Shown one piece after another: positions 62,801 to 64,000 of a stretch of 64,000 bases of DNA. Position numbers and translations under genes: made by a program. Location of the stretch: NCBI GenBank assembly GCA_013396755.1, contig VWZF01005764.1, positions 980,365 through 1,044,364 on the forward strand, read 5' to 3'. Position 1 is the first letter of the stretch, and each line of letters starts with the position of its first letter. Below the pieces are notes generated by a model. That model saw nothing but the letters and a program-made list of their open reading frames with translations. It made no database searches and was not told the origin of the DNA. Origin of the DNA: Sclerurus mexicanus (lineage: Eukaryota; Chordata; Aves; Passeriformes; Furnariidae).

Positions 62801-64000
62801 TTCTTCATCAGTGATACAGTGATCATCACTGATGGTGATTACGTGAGGGATTGTTTTTAGGTACCCATGTTCTATGGCACAGTGGTAAAAATGCTCATGG
62901 CTGTGCCCCGAGAGCCCCTGTTGTTGGAGTCAGGCTGTGTTCTAGAAAAATCCTCTCTAGGAAATCCAGCACCGTCATGTTTCCTGCTTGTGATACAGAC
63001 GCGTCTGTTTGGGAATCTGGTTAGTAATAGTCAATGTAAGTGCAGTAACTGGGCTGAAGATTGAGGTTTCATCCAATGCATACCTTTCTGGTAATGTCAG
63101 GCTGCCATTTAAAGAGCTGCTCTGTGCAGAAGAGACCATAACAGCTCCCTGCTTACCTTTCAATTTGAAATCCATTGCAGCAAATGTGTTTGCAAAATTG
63201 ATAAAATGCTTCGTATTAGTTTTTAAATAGATACAATTATAGTTAGGAGACAGAGTTAAGATTTCAAGTGTCTTATTGCTGTACTCTTTTTCTTTACTTT
63301 CAGAATTAATCAGGTACAAGTTAGGAAAAGCTTCCAAAATCTGAACAGATGAAGATCAATTGATAAGTCAACCCAGCGATTCACCATACTTTCAAGGTAC
63401 TGTGACATGCTTACCCAAATATTTTCCTTAAGCATAAGATTCTCATACTTTAGATGTGAGAAGCGTGGAGAACAGGATATTAGCAGGGTTGCAAAGCAAG
63501 TCTGGAGTGTTACCAGATGCAGAGGGGTGACTTTTTTAAAATGCAGATGTTTAATGTATGTTTCAGTGGGAAATAAAGTGACCTTACAGTAAAGCTAAAG
63601 AGAGTTCAATGCATGCAACAGCAAAATTTAAAAAGAGAAAACTAAATTGGATTATATCTTTTAATCAATTAGGTGGATTGATTTGTAGAAGTTGTAGCAG
63701 ACAGGGAATATAATAGAATCAACATTCTTTATTTATTTTTTATATTTTAGAAGAATGAATCTTCTTTTTATGAATTATTTTTGTCTATTTGCATGTTTCC
63801 ATGATATGTTAAAGCATTTGAAGTCTGTTAGGCTCTGGTATGTACCACAGTCTTATCAGCTGCATCAGTCCTGTTATCTTACAAGTTCAGAAAGTAGATT
63901 TGTAAACTGAGGTGAAGACGACTTTAGTTGCCTAACACAGTGGGATTATTGTCCATGACTAGTGTTCATGGCAGAATGTTAGAAGAAAGAGAAAATTATG

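Larger units (their letters stand above)
45601..64000 (+). other. Probable ATXN7 5' intron, no coding exon seen
   Basis: More than 18 kb of AT-rich sequence starts at the shared CpG island and holds two CR1-type fragments and simple tracts. ATXN7 encodes a subunit of the SAGA deubiquitinase module, and in mammals its coding exons follow a long 5' noncoding intron. I looked for its polyglutamine-bearing first coding exon and its next conserved exon (residues such as SWNLWVEASKLPG) and saw neither. The assignment rests on gene order, not on sequence. Confidence 0.45.

Overview
The window is vertebrate nuclear DNA, almost certainly from a bird. It contains about a dozen CR1-type LINE 3' fragments with the typical avian tail (a 'cttccaacc ... 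attctatgattct'-like end), long introns, little other repeat content, and a GC-rich promoter interrupted by an assembly gap.

One protein-coding gene can be read with confidence. THOC7, the THO complex subunit 7 of the TREX mRNA-export machinery, lies on the minus strand at 37,318-44,983. Seven coding exons join in frame with canonical GT/AG sites and give 198 residues up to a stop codon. The missing part is the very short first coding exon, which should lie in or next to the 22-N gap at 45,050-45,071. A GC- and CpG-rich island at about 44,990-45,600 is the THOC7 promoter region. By conserved vertebrate gene order (THOC7 and ATXN7 head to head) it is probably also the promoter of ATXN7 on the plus strand. 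In that case 45.6-64 kb would be the long 5' intron of ATXN7; no ATXN7 coding exon was recognised there.

Layout. 1-7.3 kb: gene-free sequence. 7.3-14 kb: four CR1 fragments, one of them carrying an exact 97-bp copy of nearby sequence bounded by single Ns, which looks like a misassembly, plus an 87-N gap. 14-33 kb: gene-free sequence with a few CR1 fragments. 33.0-33.26 kb: a CpG-rich patch with no recognised gene. 33.3-37 kb: gene-free. 37.0-45.6 kb: THOC7 and its promoter, with two CR1 copies in one intron. 45.6-64 kb: AT-rich sequence with two CR1 fragments, probably ATXN7 intron.

I did not find a convincing new biological system. The points most worth checking are the misassembled patch, the tandem splice acceptor in THOC7, the unresolved first exon and shared promoter, and the orphan CpG-rich patch.
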